Shown: positions 38,626-47,964, counted from the first letter of the stretch. The stretch: 64,000 nt of DNA from Alphaproteobacteria bacterium (GCA_018000295.1 JAGNKE010000006.1:1-64000), one strand, 5' to 3'. Translations and numbers: made by a program. The notes: generated by a model from the letters alone, not told the origin.

Positions 38626-39107
38626 GGTGATCTCCTTCGGTTGGCGGTTGGTTCGGAACACGCGGAACCAGAGGAGACGGGGGAAAAGACGCGCGCGCAC
38701 CCGAAGCGCAGCGCAGGGGGAACGGGCAACACGGGAACGAATGTGAACGGAGCGGGCCGCCCGTTGCGCGAGCGTCGCCCCCGTCAGAGTGGGTGGAGCT
38801 TCCGAAACCGACCGTCCGAAGGAGCGACGAACAAGGACGAACACAAAGAACGCACTCGAAGTTAGCCGGATGAAAGGACCGGAGCCGACACGCTTGATTA
38901 GTGCGGCCTGCCTTCAATCGAGTGGAACGCTCGTCGCTGGGCGCACCGCCCGTCTGCGCGGCCAGTCCCCGGCATCAACGCGATGCGCCGCTGCGAAGGA
39001 TGGAGCGTGCGCCGGTCTGAATGACCGTCAGGCCGTGAATCGTGAGATCAGAGTAAGGGCGATTGCTAGATGGACGGCTGCGCGCTCACGCGCATCGAGG
39101 CCGAAAC
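38626..39107. other. Spacer upstream of the ArdC-like gene, no gene seen
   Basis: These 482 bp are GC-rich and hold only shadow frames. The ArdC-like gene's promoter must be here. No tRNA, repeat or clear hairpin was found. Confidence 0.5.
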
Positions 39108-39764
39108 TCACTCCGCAAAGAAGTCACCATCCAGAAAGGCGCTCACCGCTTCGTAGTGCCAGTTGGTGCGCGTCTGCGAGTGATACCGGACGAACCGGAC
39201 CCCTTGCGCTTGCGGCTGCGTGGCCGAATTGAAGACGGCGATCCGCCGCCCCGGATAGCCTTCCGTTAGGCGGCAGAACAGCGGCAGGTAGTCCTTGCCG
39301 CCAAAGAAGGCGACGGGCTCATCGCTTCGCCCTTCGAGCATATTGAAATCCGCATACGCGTCGCTCGGTCTGCGGCGCTTGAACGCATCGGCTTGCGCTG
39401 AGAACGTAATATCGTAAGTCGGGGTGAGAAAGTCGGCGCGGATCAGCCCCCATCCTGCCGAGAGAATGAACACCTTCTCCGTGCCGAAATGCTCGACAAG
39501 GGCAGCGTAAGCGGGGTTCCTATAGAGAAGCCACGCTGGAAGCAGCCCCAAAGGATTACCGTTCGGCTGAGCGTTGTAGTCGAGCACATGGTCGCGCCAG
39601 CACAGACCGTCATCCGCAGGATCATCAGGACGCGCATAAACATGATGCGTCGTCGGCGGGGCCAACTCTGGATGCGCGACGAAGACAATATCCCTGCCTT
39701 CCCTCGTTTTCATTCTTCCGGCTGCATGGTCTTTGCCCGCCGCGCATTGAAAGACAATCTTCAT
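39108..39764 (-). CDS. YaaA/DUF6884-like protein
   Basis: A 218-residue protein starting MKIVFQCAAGKDH, with FILSAGWGLIRADFLTPTYD in the middle; the CxxxK and LSAGWGLI pair resembles the YaaA/DUF6884-type proteins, whose YaaA member is tied to DNA protection under peroxide stress. The role here is unknown. AGGA precedes the ATG. It is the last of three minus-strand genes with gaps of 17 and 9 bp, together with a Cys-rich small protein and a GIY-YIG-like protein, so they likely act together. Confidence 0.65.
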   Translation of the reverse strand: MKIVFQCAAGKDHAAGRMKTREGRDIVFVAHPELAPPTTHHVYARPDDPADDGLCWRDHVLDYNAQPNGNPLGLLPAWLLYRNPAYAALVEHFGTEKVFILSAGWGLIRADFLTPTYDITFSAQADAFKRRRPSDAYADFNMLEGRSDEPVAFFGGKDYLPLFCRLTEGYPGRRIAVFNSATQPQAQGVRFVRYHSQTRTNWHYEAVSAFLDGDFFAE

Positions 39765-39773
39765 ACGCGGTTC

Positions 39774-40241
39774 CTATGTGCTACTCCGACGGCGCACAAC
39801 CGTCTTGTTGATGATCCGACGGTTGATCTTCTGTTTCCACGCCATCTGTTTTTCAGAAAGCTTCTTCTTATAACGAGTCTCCATAAGAAATTTGTACTCT
39901 TTCTCGTCATGTAAGTAGCCGAGTTTGTAAGCATGGTGTATGAGGTCTTCGTTGGCGTTTGCTTTGTCATCAGCAGCAATTCTCTTCAGACCTTGAAACA
40001 GGTTCCCGGTTTCAATACCGATGAATCGGTTTATGCAGATGTTACCGACATACGTCTTGTTGCCGTTCTTGGTATTGCGGATGTAGCAGTGTTCCTTGAT
40101 TTCCTTACCACAGGGGCAATTGTCGAACTCCTCACTAACCTCGATGCCGATCAGCACCCACTCAGTGCAAGCAATGTGAAAATTCTTGGACTCTGACAAG
40201 GGAAGTATGTGCGCCTTCAATCGTTCAAAATTGTGTTCCAT
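39774..40241 (-). CDS. Hypothetical protein with Cys-rich N-terminal domain
   Basis: A 155-residue protein. The N-terminal half has FDNCPCGKEIKEHCYIRN and a KTYVGNICINRFIG segment, giving Cys positions that could bind zinc. The C-terminal half is Lys/Arg-rich and helical, suggesting nucleic-acid contact. GGGAGA precedes the start. The coding sequence is more AT-rich than both neighbours. Middle gene of the three-gene cassette 39108-40990. Confidence 0.65.
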   Translation of the reverse strand: MEHNFERLKAHILPLSESKNFHIACTEWVLIGIEVSEEFDNCPCGKEIKEHCYIRNTKNGNKTYVGNICINRFIGIETGNLFQGLKRIAADDKANANEDLIHHAYKLGYLHDEKEYKFLMETRYKKKLSEKQMAWKQKINRRIINKTVVRRRSST

Positions 40242-40258
40242 GAATATGTCTCCCTCAT

Positions 40259-40990
40259 CTACAGTTTCCGCAGACGGCAGACCAGCACTTCGAGCATTCC
40301 CAAGAATGCGGGATCGTAGTTCTCATCGACATGGTTCTGGTTCCAGAGATGCGATTGCCGCACCCGCTCGCGCGGACAACGAAGACCGAGCCAGCCCGTT
40401 GACGCTGCGTCGAGCGGCGTCTTCCAGGAGTTGCTCAACAGCGCAATCGCATTCCGTTCGATGAAGCCGCGCAGACTTTGCGGTCCCGGCGCGTCGTCTA
40501 TGGGAAGGAAGAGGAACGGCATCTGGCCGATAACGCCGCTCACACGGCCTTCTAGTTCACGCTCGGCCTCGCGGATCGTGCGGGCGGCATTGCTCCCCTG
40601 TCCCCAGGTCGCGCACAGCGCCGGATCGTCCGCAAGCAGCGCGGCACCAACCAGCAGCCGAAAGATGGACCCGCGATGATTGCCGCCGCCGGACGCGTGT
40701 TGACCCTTGTGTTGGGAAAGCCGCGTCCAGAGCGTTGTGCGCGATCCGCCCTTGAGCGCGTGGGTGCCAACGCGCACGATGCGCGGACCCTCGCCGCTGC
40801 CTTGGCGAACCTCACCGGGCTCCGTGAAGAAATAAACACCGCGCTGCGGCCACGCCATCCGGCCCGAACACGCGGCCAATAGGCGCGGCCCACCCGTGCG
40901 CCGGGCAAGTTCATCCATCAGGGCATAGAAACGCCGCAGGTCAGCAAGACGCTGCATATGAGGTTGGGATACTGAGTCGGCGGCGAGCAT
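40259..40990 (-). CDS. GIY-YIG nuclease-like protein
   Basis: A 243-residue protein with RGVYFFTEPGE (about residues 50-60) and RIVRVGTHAL about 15 residues later, followed by LWTRLSQHKG, which follows the GIY...YIG...R pattern of GIY-YIG nucleases; later FIERNAIALLSNS may supply the conserved Asn. The match is by pattern and the signature is divergent. Starts at 40990, 40957 or 40918 are possible; none has a good ribosome binding site. First gene of the cassette with the genes at 39774 and 39108. Confidence 0.6.
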   Translation of the reverse strand: MLAADSVSQPHMQRLADLRRFYALMDELARRTGGPRLLAACSGRMAWPQRGVYFFTEPGEVRQGSGEGPRIVRVGTHALKGGSRTTLWTRLSQHKGQHASGGGNHRGSIFRLLVGAALLADDPALCATWGQGSNAARTIREAERELEGRVSGVIGQMPFLFLPIDDAPGPQSLRGFIERNAIALLSNSWKTPLDAASTGWLGLRCPRERVRQSHLWNQNHVDENYDPAFLGMLEVLVCRLRKL

Positions 40991-41090
40991 CCTTCATGGA
41001 TAGCGGCAAGCGCAGAATGATGCAAGGGACGGCTCCTGAAAACACGGAAACCCTCCGCCTGGAACCGGGCGGAGAGGGAGAGGCGAGGCG

Positions 41091-41216
41091 TTATGCCTTG
41101 ATTTGCTCTGCGATCCGCGCTTCCTCGGCGTAGGCCGAAAGCGGCTTGTCTCCTGTGAAGTGGAGGTCGCGTTCGACCGGCAGACCGTCCATTTTTGCGT
41201 GAAGCGCGCCGAAGGA
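41091..41216 (-). pseudogene. C-terminal remnant of a DUF2958-like gene
   Basis: On the minus strand the frame ending at the TAA at 41093-41091 reads LPVERDLHFTGDKPLSAYAE and ends AEQIKA. This is the typical end of DUF2958 proteins from mobile elements (ERDLxF followed by PLSAYA). No upstream part of such a gene is present, so it is a decayed fragment. The surrounding 41000-41367 has nothing else I can support. Confidence 0.55.
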
Positions 41217-41367
41217 TGGACTCCCTAAGGAAGATCAGCGGGCTACATGTTCCGCGATCTACGCAAGTCAACCACACATAGGTCGGACGGGAGGTAGAGC
41301 ATGAACGGCCTGTTGCCTTCTGCACAGAATGCTGCAATGAAATAGATAACGGATAGGAGTCGCAGAC

Positions 41368-42066
41368 ATGAATTGTTGGATTTGCGGCGCAGTGGCGGAT
41401 AGCCGCGAGCACCGAATCAAGAGATCGGACCTAAAGGCCGTGATCGACAAGACGCCGACGCAGTCCGGCCCGATCTACATCCATACGGCCGCACGCAAGA
41501 ACCGGCGCATCGGTAGCCTTAACGCCGATGCCTTGAAGTACGCGCCGAGCCTCTGCCAGTTCTGCAACAACACCAGAACGCAACCGCACGACTACGCCTG
41601 GGAATGCCTATCGGACTCCCTGCGCCTGCGTCAACAACCCATGACGGCGGGCGGATTCGTACGTACGAATAGAATCTTTCCCTACGATACGCGGCGCGCC
41701 ATGCGCCACGTTCATCTCTATCTCGTAAAGTTGTTCGGGTGCATGATCGTCGAAGGAGGCGCCACGCAACTCGATACCGCGCCGTTCGCCCATGCGATTC
41801 TGAGCGACCGTATTCACCCCAATGTCTATGCAGCCTTCGGACCGGCACCGCGGGACCAAGTTGAGGACAAAGTTATCGCCAGCGGCAGCGATCTTCAGAC
41901 GGCGTTACTACCAGATGGACGATGCGCCTTCGCAGTGTGGATTCACCATGTCGGCACACTAAGGGTCCGCGTGATGTATGCGCTCGACGGGGAAGACCGC
42001 CAAGGTCTCCTTGGCGCATGGAATCCACAATACGGAACGACGCGCTTGCGAATGGAGCGCTTCTGA
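41368..42066 (+). CDS. HNH-like zinc-finger protein
   Basis: A 232-residue protein. It starts MNCWICGAVADSREHRIKRSDL and continues with LCQFCNNTRTQPHD: two CxxC pairs, an EHR and an Asn/His pair in the order seen in HNH endonucleases. The remaining 150 residues are without motif. AGGAG precedes the ATG. It stands alone on the plus strand between two minus-strand blocks, just past the end of the defence operon. Confidence 0.7.
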   Translation: MNCWICGAVADSREHRIKRSDLKAVIDKTPTQSGPIYIHTAARKNRRIGSLNADALKYAPSLCQFCNNTRTQPHDYAWECLSDSLRLRQQPMTAGGFVRTNRIFPYDTRRAMRHVHLYLVKLFGCMIVEGGATQLDTAPFAHAILSDRIHPNVYAAFGPAPRDQVEDKVIASGSDLQTALLPDGRCAFAVWIHHVGTLRVRVMYALDGEDRQGLLGAWNPQYGTTRLRMERF

Positions 42067-42178
42067 CATTTCTCGAACACCGCCGAACCGACTGCGTCAC
42101 CGCAGTAGCGATGGGCTAAGGGGTCTGGCGCTCAGGCTGCATGGCTAAAAGCGCCTACCTTGGTTCCGAACAAGCACG

Positions 42179-44014
42179 TCAGTCGGAAAGCGGCGTTGTT
42201 TTCCAGATATCCTTTGCGAGAACGATCAGCAGATCATGCCGATCATCTATCGACTTCGCGTTCCAGTCGGAGAACGACTGGAGTTTTTCATTGATGCGGG
42301 TGATGGATGAGTTCTTTCCGACAGGCACGAGTTCAACAAGGCTGCGCGTGAAGTACGTGCTGCTCTTCCTATATTCCGGCGTCTTCGACGCATAAAAGTC
42401 GTTGCTAGCAACGATGTTGATCGGCTTCTCCAAAAGGGTCAGGTTGCCGAGCCTGTTCTTGTAATTATCGTAGTCTGCGCCCTTGGTGTCGGCCGCCCAC
42501 TTCGCCAGCAAATCCGGCTCCGGCGTATCGGGCAGGATGTGCTCGATTTCGAGCTTGAGATATGTCGAGAGCGGCGTATGGGTTCCGTAGGCCGCATCGA
42601 CGTACTGCGCGAGCCGCGCCAAGAGATAGCGGGTCCGGTACTGCTGCATCGAATGCAAAGACAGGCGTTTCAAGGCGTCCGTCAACTCCGGCGCCTTTTC
42701 GGCCATGCGCCGCTCGAAGCGATCCACGATAAAGGCGTTCAACGCCTGACGCTGCTTTTCGGGATCGGTGGTGGCAGAAATCGCGCGGAGCTCGTCCGCC
42801 CACGACGAGAAATCCCGCTCCAAGTCCTTCGTCGGTGACTTCGCGAAGATGTAATAGAAGAGGAAGCTTTCAAGCTGCGTGACGAAATGGTCGAACAGTT
42901 CCTTCGGAAAGTTCGCGGCGGCCAGAAGCAGAACGTAGTGCAGGCTGAATGCGCCGCCCGTCAGGCTCTTGAGATGAGCCATCGCCGCGCTATCCAGCCC
43001 GTCATTGCCCTTGCCCTGGGCGAAGGCCAGATAGTGTTTGACGTTCGCGATCACTTTGCGGACGAACTCGAACGGCTTGTTCTTGTAATCGCAGAGGGCC
43101 GCGTTGTCCTTACCGACGAACCAGCTATAGATTTCATCCTCGCGGACCACGGCGTCGCCGCGCGCGTTCTTGATGACATAGTTCGCCATCAAAAAGTAGC
43201 GGAGAAAGCGGAGCGGCTTCTCCTTGGCCTCTTCGAGCGGCGCAGTGATCTTCTTCCATTCATCCTTGAGCTTGATGAAATCGTCCTGCCGGACTTGCGT
43301 GAACAACAGGTTTTTGAGAAGGTCCATCGAATCGAGGCCGATGCCGCGCTCATTGATCGTCTCGAAGATTTTTAGCGCGCTGCTGACGTCCGTTGAAATC
43401 TGGATGAACACGACGTTGTTTGCCAGAAAGCCCCAATACTTCCTGAGTGTCTCTGGCGCGTCGTAGGTGTTCTTAAGATAGTCAAAGATCGTCTTGTATG
43501 CGGCTATCAGATTTTCCAAAGACCCGAATGCCTTGATCCCCGCCGCTTGAAGCTCGGCCCGGAACGCCTGCGGGTCGGGAGACAGCGCGACCAGCTTCTC
43601 CATCACTTCCCCTGCATTCTCGTAGCGTGGCTCCAGCTTCAAGCTGGTTTTGGTTTCACCGTTGCGGTCCGTATAGCTGGTCGAGATCAGTCCGCTGACG
43701 GCTTGCTCTTGCTTCTCTCCGTGAAACAGTTTTCTGAGCGCGCAAAGCAGGAGAAAGAACGTCGTCAGACGCTGCTGCCCGTCAACGACTTCGTAGTGGT
43801 TCTTCGGTGTCGTTGGCGACACAAGGACCGTGCCGATAAAGTATTCGAGATCGGAGTCGCCGTCGATCTGCTCGTCAATGTCGTCGAGGAGCTGTTGCAC
43901 TTCTACTTCCGTCCAGACGTACTCGCGCTGATAATCCGGCACGATGTAGAAGCACTCCTGGAACGCTTCCTCAATACTGTATTTCCTGCCGTCTATTCTT
44001 CTTGAACTGGACAT
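42179..44014 (-). CDS. DUF262-DUF1524 (GmrSD-like) nuclease
   Basis: A 611-residue protein from the ATG at 44014 (a TTG at 44038 is also in frame). The N-terminal DUF262 domain has YQREYVWTE and the nucleotide-binding EVVDGQQRLTTFFLLL; the C-terminal DUF1524 HNH-type domain has LEIEHILPD (about residue 510), then NYKNRLGNLTLLEKPIN. This is the GmrS-GmrD fusion architecture of type IV enzymes that cut modified DNA, so the protein may attack modified phage DNA or respond to nucleotide signals. It is the last gene of the eight-gene operon, 61 bp after the nuclease gene. Confidence 0.92.
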   Translation of the reverse strand: MSSSRRIDGRKYSIEEAFQECFYIVPDYQREYVWTEVEVQQLLDDIDEQIDGDSDLEYFIGTVLVSPTTPKNHYEVVDGQQRLTTFFLLLCALRKLFHGEKQEQAVSGLISTSYTDRNGETKTSLKLEPRYENAGEVMEKLVALSPDPQAFRAELQAAGIKAFGSLENLIAAYKTIFDYLKNTYDAPETLRKYWGFLANNVVFIQISTDVSSALKIFETINERGIGLDSMDLLKNLLFTQVRQDDFIKLKDEWKKITAPLEEAKEKPLRFLRYFLMANYVIKNARGDAVVREDEIYSWFVGKDNAALCDYKNKPFEFVRKVIANVKHYLAFAQGKGNDGLDSAAMAHLKSLTGGAFSLHYVLLLAAANFPKELFDHFVTQLESFLFYYIFAKSPTKDLERDFSSWADELRAISATTDPEKQRQALNAFIVDRFERRMAEKAPELTDALKRLSLHSMQQYRTRYLLARLAQYVDAAYGTHTPLSTYLKLEIEHILPDTPEPDLLAKWAADTKGADYDNYKNRLGNLTLLEKPINIVASNDFYASKTPEYRKSSTYFTRSLVELVPVGKNSSITRINEKLQSFSDWNAKSIDDRHDLLIVLAKDIWKTTPLSD

Positions 44015-44075
44015 GGACTTCTCTTTCCTCTGCTTCAATGCTCTCGTGATGCCGCTACCTTCCAGCGGCAGTCAG

Positions 44076-45248
44076 TTAATTAGATGACCGTTCATCCATT
44101 GTCGAGGGCGCGCTGACGACAACGCAACCGTCGATCCCGTCGATCTTCAGGACGCCTTCTTTGAACTTCGCGTGTTCTTGCGTTGCGCGCGTGCAGTCCC
44201 ACAGGAAGCTGACGATCCGCGCATCCTTGTATTTCGAGTCAGCGCGATAGAGGGAAGCGTCCTCGGCGATCTCGCCAATCAGTATCGGGAAGGACTTCTT
44301 CACGTCCTTCCGGTATTTGACCTCGATGATCGTATGGAGCGACGGCAGGTAGAGGTCAATGCGCGGATTCTTCTGCCCGACCGGCTGGAGGTTCACTTCG
44401 TCCGCGATGTCGTTGAAGACGGGTGCGAGCAAAACATAGAGCAGGTTTTGGACATGGTACTCATTCTCCACGCGCCACTTGACGGGTTCCGCGCCTCTCG
44501 TGCGCCCGGCGTCTTCCCATGTCCACCGCTTGAGGCCGACGGGAATATGCTCCAGGAACCCTAGAAGGTCGTCGAGGCTCCAGCCCTTCGGCGGAACAAT
44601 GGCCACGTCCTGGTTGACCTGATCGAAGACGTAGACCATCAGGCTCAAGAGCGCCGTCGAAGAATCTCCCTGCGCTTGCGCCCGGAACTCGCCCATGAAG
44701 CGGCCGATCAGGGACATGCGGCTCTGATGATCCTCGATCCGCCGTATCGTCCGGTAGTGAAGAAGGAGCGGCACGCACGCGCTCGCATAGACGGCGGACT
44801 CGCCGCTGCGGACATAGGCCGCAATATCTTTCTCGAACAGATTGAGATGGTCGCCGCTGGCCTGCTGCGCCAGGAATCCTGAAATCCAGTGCTCGAACTC
44901 GCGGGTGATGCGCGTATCGTTCATCTGCCCCGCCAGCCATTTCACGGCCATGACCCCGAACATGTCGGAGACCCATGGGCGCGGCGTGGAGTCGATCTTG
45001 GCGGCCTGCCCGAGCAGGCGGGAGATATCCTGGCTAGAGACTGTTTCGTCCAGAACGCCGAGGCCCGCAATCGCGCACCGCTGATATAGGGGAAGCGTCC
45101 CAAAGTTGAAGGACGAAACTCCCTCCTTCGACAATCCCAGAAAATGCAGAAAGGAGGATTTGAACGGATCGGCGTGCGCGCCCTCGATCACCTTGCGGTG
45201 CAGGTACTCGCGCAACTGATACGCGTTGTCCTTCTCTACAGGAACCAT
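44076..45248 (-). CDS. PD-(D/E)XK nuclease paired with Argonaute
   Basis: A 390-residue protein from the ATG at 45248, which lies inside the end of the Argonaute gene (13-bp overlap), so the two are translationally coupled. The C-terminal third contains PRIDLYLPSLHTIIEVKYRKD, a clear D...ExK nuclease core, followed by a Tyr/Lys-rich segment. The N-terminal 250 residues are helical without known motif. Long-B Argonautes lacking catalysis are known to use neighbouring PD-(D/E)XK effectors that degrade DNA after target recognition; by position this protein is the likely effector. Confidence 0.85.
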   Translation of the reverse strand: MVPVEKDNAYQLREYLHRKVIEGAHADPFKSSFLHFLGLSKEGVSSFNFGTLPLYQRCAIAGLGVLDETVSSQDISRLLGQAAKIDSTPRPWVSDMFGVMAVKWLAGQMNDTRITREFEHWISGFLAQQASGDHLNLFEKDIAAYVRSGESAVYASACVPLLLHYRTIRRIEDHQSRMSLIGRFMGEFRAQAQGDSSTALLSLMVYVFDQVNQDVAIVPPKGWSLDDLLGFLEHIPVGLKRWTWEDAGRTRGAEPVKWRVENEYHVQNLLYVLLAPVFNDIADEVNLQPVGQKNPRIDLYLPSLHTIIEVKYRKDVKKSFPILIGEIAEDASLYRADSKYKDARIVSFLWDCTRATQEHAKFKEGVLKIDGIDGCVVVSAPSTMDERSSN

Positions 45249-47428
45249 TGCGATTGCCCGATCTTCCCGATCATCACCGAGTCGTTCCATCCCGGAAGCT
45301 GGTTCAGCCAGCCGAGGTTCCGGGCGATCAGTTCGGAATAGCTGATCGTGACTGGCAGCGGATTGGGAAAGTAGCTTCGCCAGGAATGCGACGCGAAACT
45401 GTGGAGTTGCCCGCTCAGGTACTTGATGTCCTTGAACGTGGAATCCTTGTGAATATCGAGGATCAGACCGCGCGGATGGCCGTCCGTGTCGTGCCGCAAT
45501 TCGCGCTGGCCGATCAGGTAGACAAGCATTTCATGCTTGGAGAGCTTGAACGTCTTTCCGCGCTGTGGCGCGAGCTTTCCCTTCTGAACACCGGCCGTCG
45601 CGGAGTCGAACATGTGCAGGCCGTGATCTTCCGAGATTTTCAGGAAGGCGTACTCGATCTGATACTCACGGTATTTGTCGATCACCGCGCGGACGGCTGC
45701 GATCTCTTCCTTGTTGAATTTCTTGACCTGCGCATGAAAGATCAGGCGGATCGTGTCGCCTTTCTGCCAGTTCATCCGCTTCTGAATCTTTTCTATCGTC
45801 TCCCCGAGCACGGCGGTCAAGGCATCGCAGTAGGCGTCCGGCACGACCGCCTTCGAGGTATTCGAGACGATGTAACTGCCGTCCCCGGAGAAGACAGTGG
45901 TGATGCCCATGATCCGCTGGTTGTCAGCGCCGCGCTCATGTCCGATATCGGCGCTGCCGATGCCGATCACGAGTTCGTGGGAGAGAGTCGGAGAGGATTT
46001 GAGCAGCCACGGAACGCCGCCCATCTTGGCATAGCAGGCCAGCGCCATATTGTTGAGCGAGTATCCGAGCGAGTAGTCGGACTGCGCCAGAAGCTCTATC
46101 GTGAAATCCTGCACTGGCACCTGATGCAGGAAGAAAAGGCTCTTGCCGAAATAGTACGGATTCGCCGAGACCTCAAGCTTCTTGAAAGACTGCCGGACCT
46201 GAACGAGCGCCAGGTCCCAACGCCCGCCGTCATCTGCTTTTTTCCGGATCGCGGTTTCGATCGCGTTCTTATATGCCTCAACGCTGTCGGTGGCGGTCGT
46301 GAACACGTCAACGCGGCTCGTTCCGAGCGTGAACTTTCCCTCAAGACCGCTGCTGAAATACTTGCTGTTCGAAATGCCTTTCAGGAGCTTGCGGACGAAC
46401 TGCTCGACGCGGCCCTTGTCGTGCTGGGCACAGATGACGCAGATCGAGGGGTCGTTCCGGTCAAAGGTGCGTTTCGTATAGGGGCCGTACTGTGTCAAAC
46501 CCTTCTCGGTCCAATCTGCCTCGCCGTTGTCGTTGAAGACGAAGACCGGCTTTTGCATCTGCGCGCAATCCCTCTGGATGTCAGGAGCGTCTTCGATCTC
46601 GATGCGCGTCCCGTCGATCAGTGGAATGGTTTTTGACTGGATGTACTTCTTGAGGATGTCGATGCGGGCCTTCTTGTTCTCGCCGCCATTGAAGACATGA
46701 ATGGCTTGCCGGATGCGTTCGCCGATGGCGTCTTTCTGCGCGCCGTGCGTATGGAGAATGTAGGCGTCGACGTTCTCCCGGCTGGACTCCAGGTAGATGT
46801 CTTTTGCATCCACCTGCTCGACCTCTCCGTCGGGCTTCGTCACATAGAGCGTGTCCCCCGTGCGGGCGCTCACGGATCCCAGGAGCTTCCTGTATCCGTC
46901 CTTTTGTTCCGTGACGACGTAGCGGCCCACGAGATCGAATCCCGCGTTCACGAAGAACAGGCAGTTCTCTTTGAGAACCGTGCGCGTTGAGCAATCAATG
47001 ACAAGGCACGGACGCCCCTGGACGGTTCGGGTGTTGATTGTGTATTTGGCGCAAACCTTAAACGGATAGGCGTCGCCAAGAATCGGAACCAGAAGATTGT
47101 CTTCCGGCTTGGCGCTCACCAACTCGATGGGATTGAAGCCGGAGGGATTCCGGCCCAGCCCGGCAAGGTGCCGCGTCAGCCCGTCCTTCACCAGCGAGCA
47201 GAAGATGCCGAAGTTATCCTTGAACGCGATGGTTTGCGGCGTGCCGGCTACGGGGAACGTGCCGTCCCCCGAGAAGATCAGGATGTTGTCGCCCTGCCGG
47301 CGGAACGAATGCGTCGATCCGTATTGCGCGCGAAAGCCGTCTAGCGTCTCCTTGTCATAGGGGATCTGGCGGGCTTCAAGTTCCTTCTCGGGGAGTTTCA
47401 GCGGGAAAGCGTTCAGGACGATGGACAA
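45236..47428 (-). CDS. Long prokaryotic Argonaute, probably catalytically inactive
   Basis: A 730-residue protein. N and PAZ-like regions occupy about residues 1-270. The MID domain (to about 470) has the 5'-end-binding pattern YYFGKSLFFLHQVPVQ, with Tyr, Lys and Gln as in guide-binding Argonautes. The PIWI domain begins near 475 with AKMGGVPWLL and ELVIGIGSAD, where active enzymes have GxD; the second acidic position in RLIFHAQVKKF also lacks Asp. Slicing is therefore unlikely, and the protein should act as a guide-dependent sensor. The start codon is TTG, with AGAGGA 7 nt before it. It follows the HEPN gene by 11 bp and overlaps the PD-(D/E)XK gene. Confidence 0.88.
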   Translation of the reverse strand: MSIVLNAFPLKLPEKELEARQIPYDKETLDGFRAQYGSTHSFRRQGDNILIFSGDGTFPVAGTPQTIAFKDNFGIFCSLVKDGLTRHLAGLGRNPSGFNPIELVSAKPEDNLLVPILGDAYPFKVCAKYTINTRTVQGRPCLVIDCSTRTVLKENCLFFVNAGFDLVGRYVVTEQKDGYRKLLGSVSARTGDTLYVTKPDGEVEQVDAKDIYLESSRENVDAYILHTHGAQKDAIGERIRQAIHVFNGGENKKARIDILKKYIQSKTIPLIDGTRIEIEDAPDIQRDCAQMQKPVFVFNDNGEADWTEKGLTQYGPYTKRTFDRNDPSICVICAQHDKGRVEQFVRKLLKGISNSKYFSSGLEGKFTLGTSRVDVFTTATDSVEAYKNAIETAIRKKADDGGRWDLALVQVRQSFKKLEVSANPYYFGKSLFFLHQVPVQDFTIELLAQSDYSLGYSLNNMALACYAKMGGVPWLLKSSPTLSHELVIGIGSADIGHERGADNQRIMGITTVFSGDGSYIVSNTSKAVVPDAYCDALTAVLGETIEKIQKRMNWQKGDTIRLIFHAQVKKFNKEEIAAVRAVIDKYREYQIEYAFLKISEDHGLHMFDSATAGVQKGKLAPQRGKTFKLSKHEMLVYLIGQRELRHDTDGHPRGLILDIHKDSTFKDIKYLSGQLHSFASHSWRSYFPNPLPVTISYSELIARNLGWLNQLPGWNDSVMIGKIGQSQWFL

Positions 47429-47439
47429 ATCTTGATCCT

Positions 47440-47964
47440 CTATTCCGATAGACCCTGCACGTTCTGCTGAACTCTTCGGTTAAATTCAACAGCGCGCATG
47501 AGCACTTCGTTAGCGTGCGAGAAGTTCTGCTCCTGTTCTTGAAGCTGATATTCCCACTTCTCGCCGTGAAACAGATTGCACCGATAGCGATACACAATGA
47601 TGAGCAATGCCGACGCAATGCTTTCGGGTGCGGCATCCTGTCCGCTGAGAACATTCCTCACGACCTGGGGATTTCCGGACCGGTCAAGATGCAGGTGATC
47701 GAAACGGTAAGTGAATACGCCCTCTGCGAAATAGCGCCCTTTGAAGTAATCAGCCGCAGCCGCGAAGGTCTGTGGCAGCAGTAAGCCTGCTTGATTCCAT
47801 CGCTGAACGGTCTGCTCGATCGTGTTGACGCTCGCAGCAGCTTTTAGAACTTCGCCCTCGAACAGACTCCAGAGCAAGGCGAAATCCGTGAGGAGACCGC
47901 GCTCAGTAGCGCTCAGGCCGGAAAATCCGGGGGCGTGTTGCTCTAGCCAAGAGATCGCGCTCAT
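47440..47964 (-). CDS. HEPN-like protein with Rx4H motif
   Basis: A 174-residue all-helical protein. Near residue 130 it has VYRYRCNLFHGEKW, where RCNLFH matches the Rx4H motif of HEPN ribonucleases. HEPN proteins are common toxic effectors in defence systems. It starts 2 bp after the ATPase gene's stop and ends 11 bp before the Argonaute start, so it is co-expressed with both. RNase activity is an inference from the motif. Confidence 0.75.
   Translation of the reverse strand: MSAISWLEQHAPGFSGLSATERGLLTDFALLWSLFEGEVLKAAASVNTIEQTVQRWNQAGLLLPQTFAAAADYFKGRYFAEGVFTYRFDHLHLDRSGNPQVVRNVLSGQDAAPESIASALLIIVYRYRCNLFHGEKWEYQLQEQEQNFSHANEVLMRAVEFNRRVQQNVQGLSE

Noticed and set aside
43547..44005. Open frame of 152 codons antisense to the DUF262 gene
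   Set aside because: Shadow frame; the minus-strand product has two recognisable domains.
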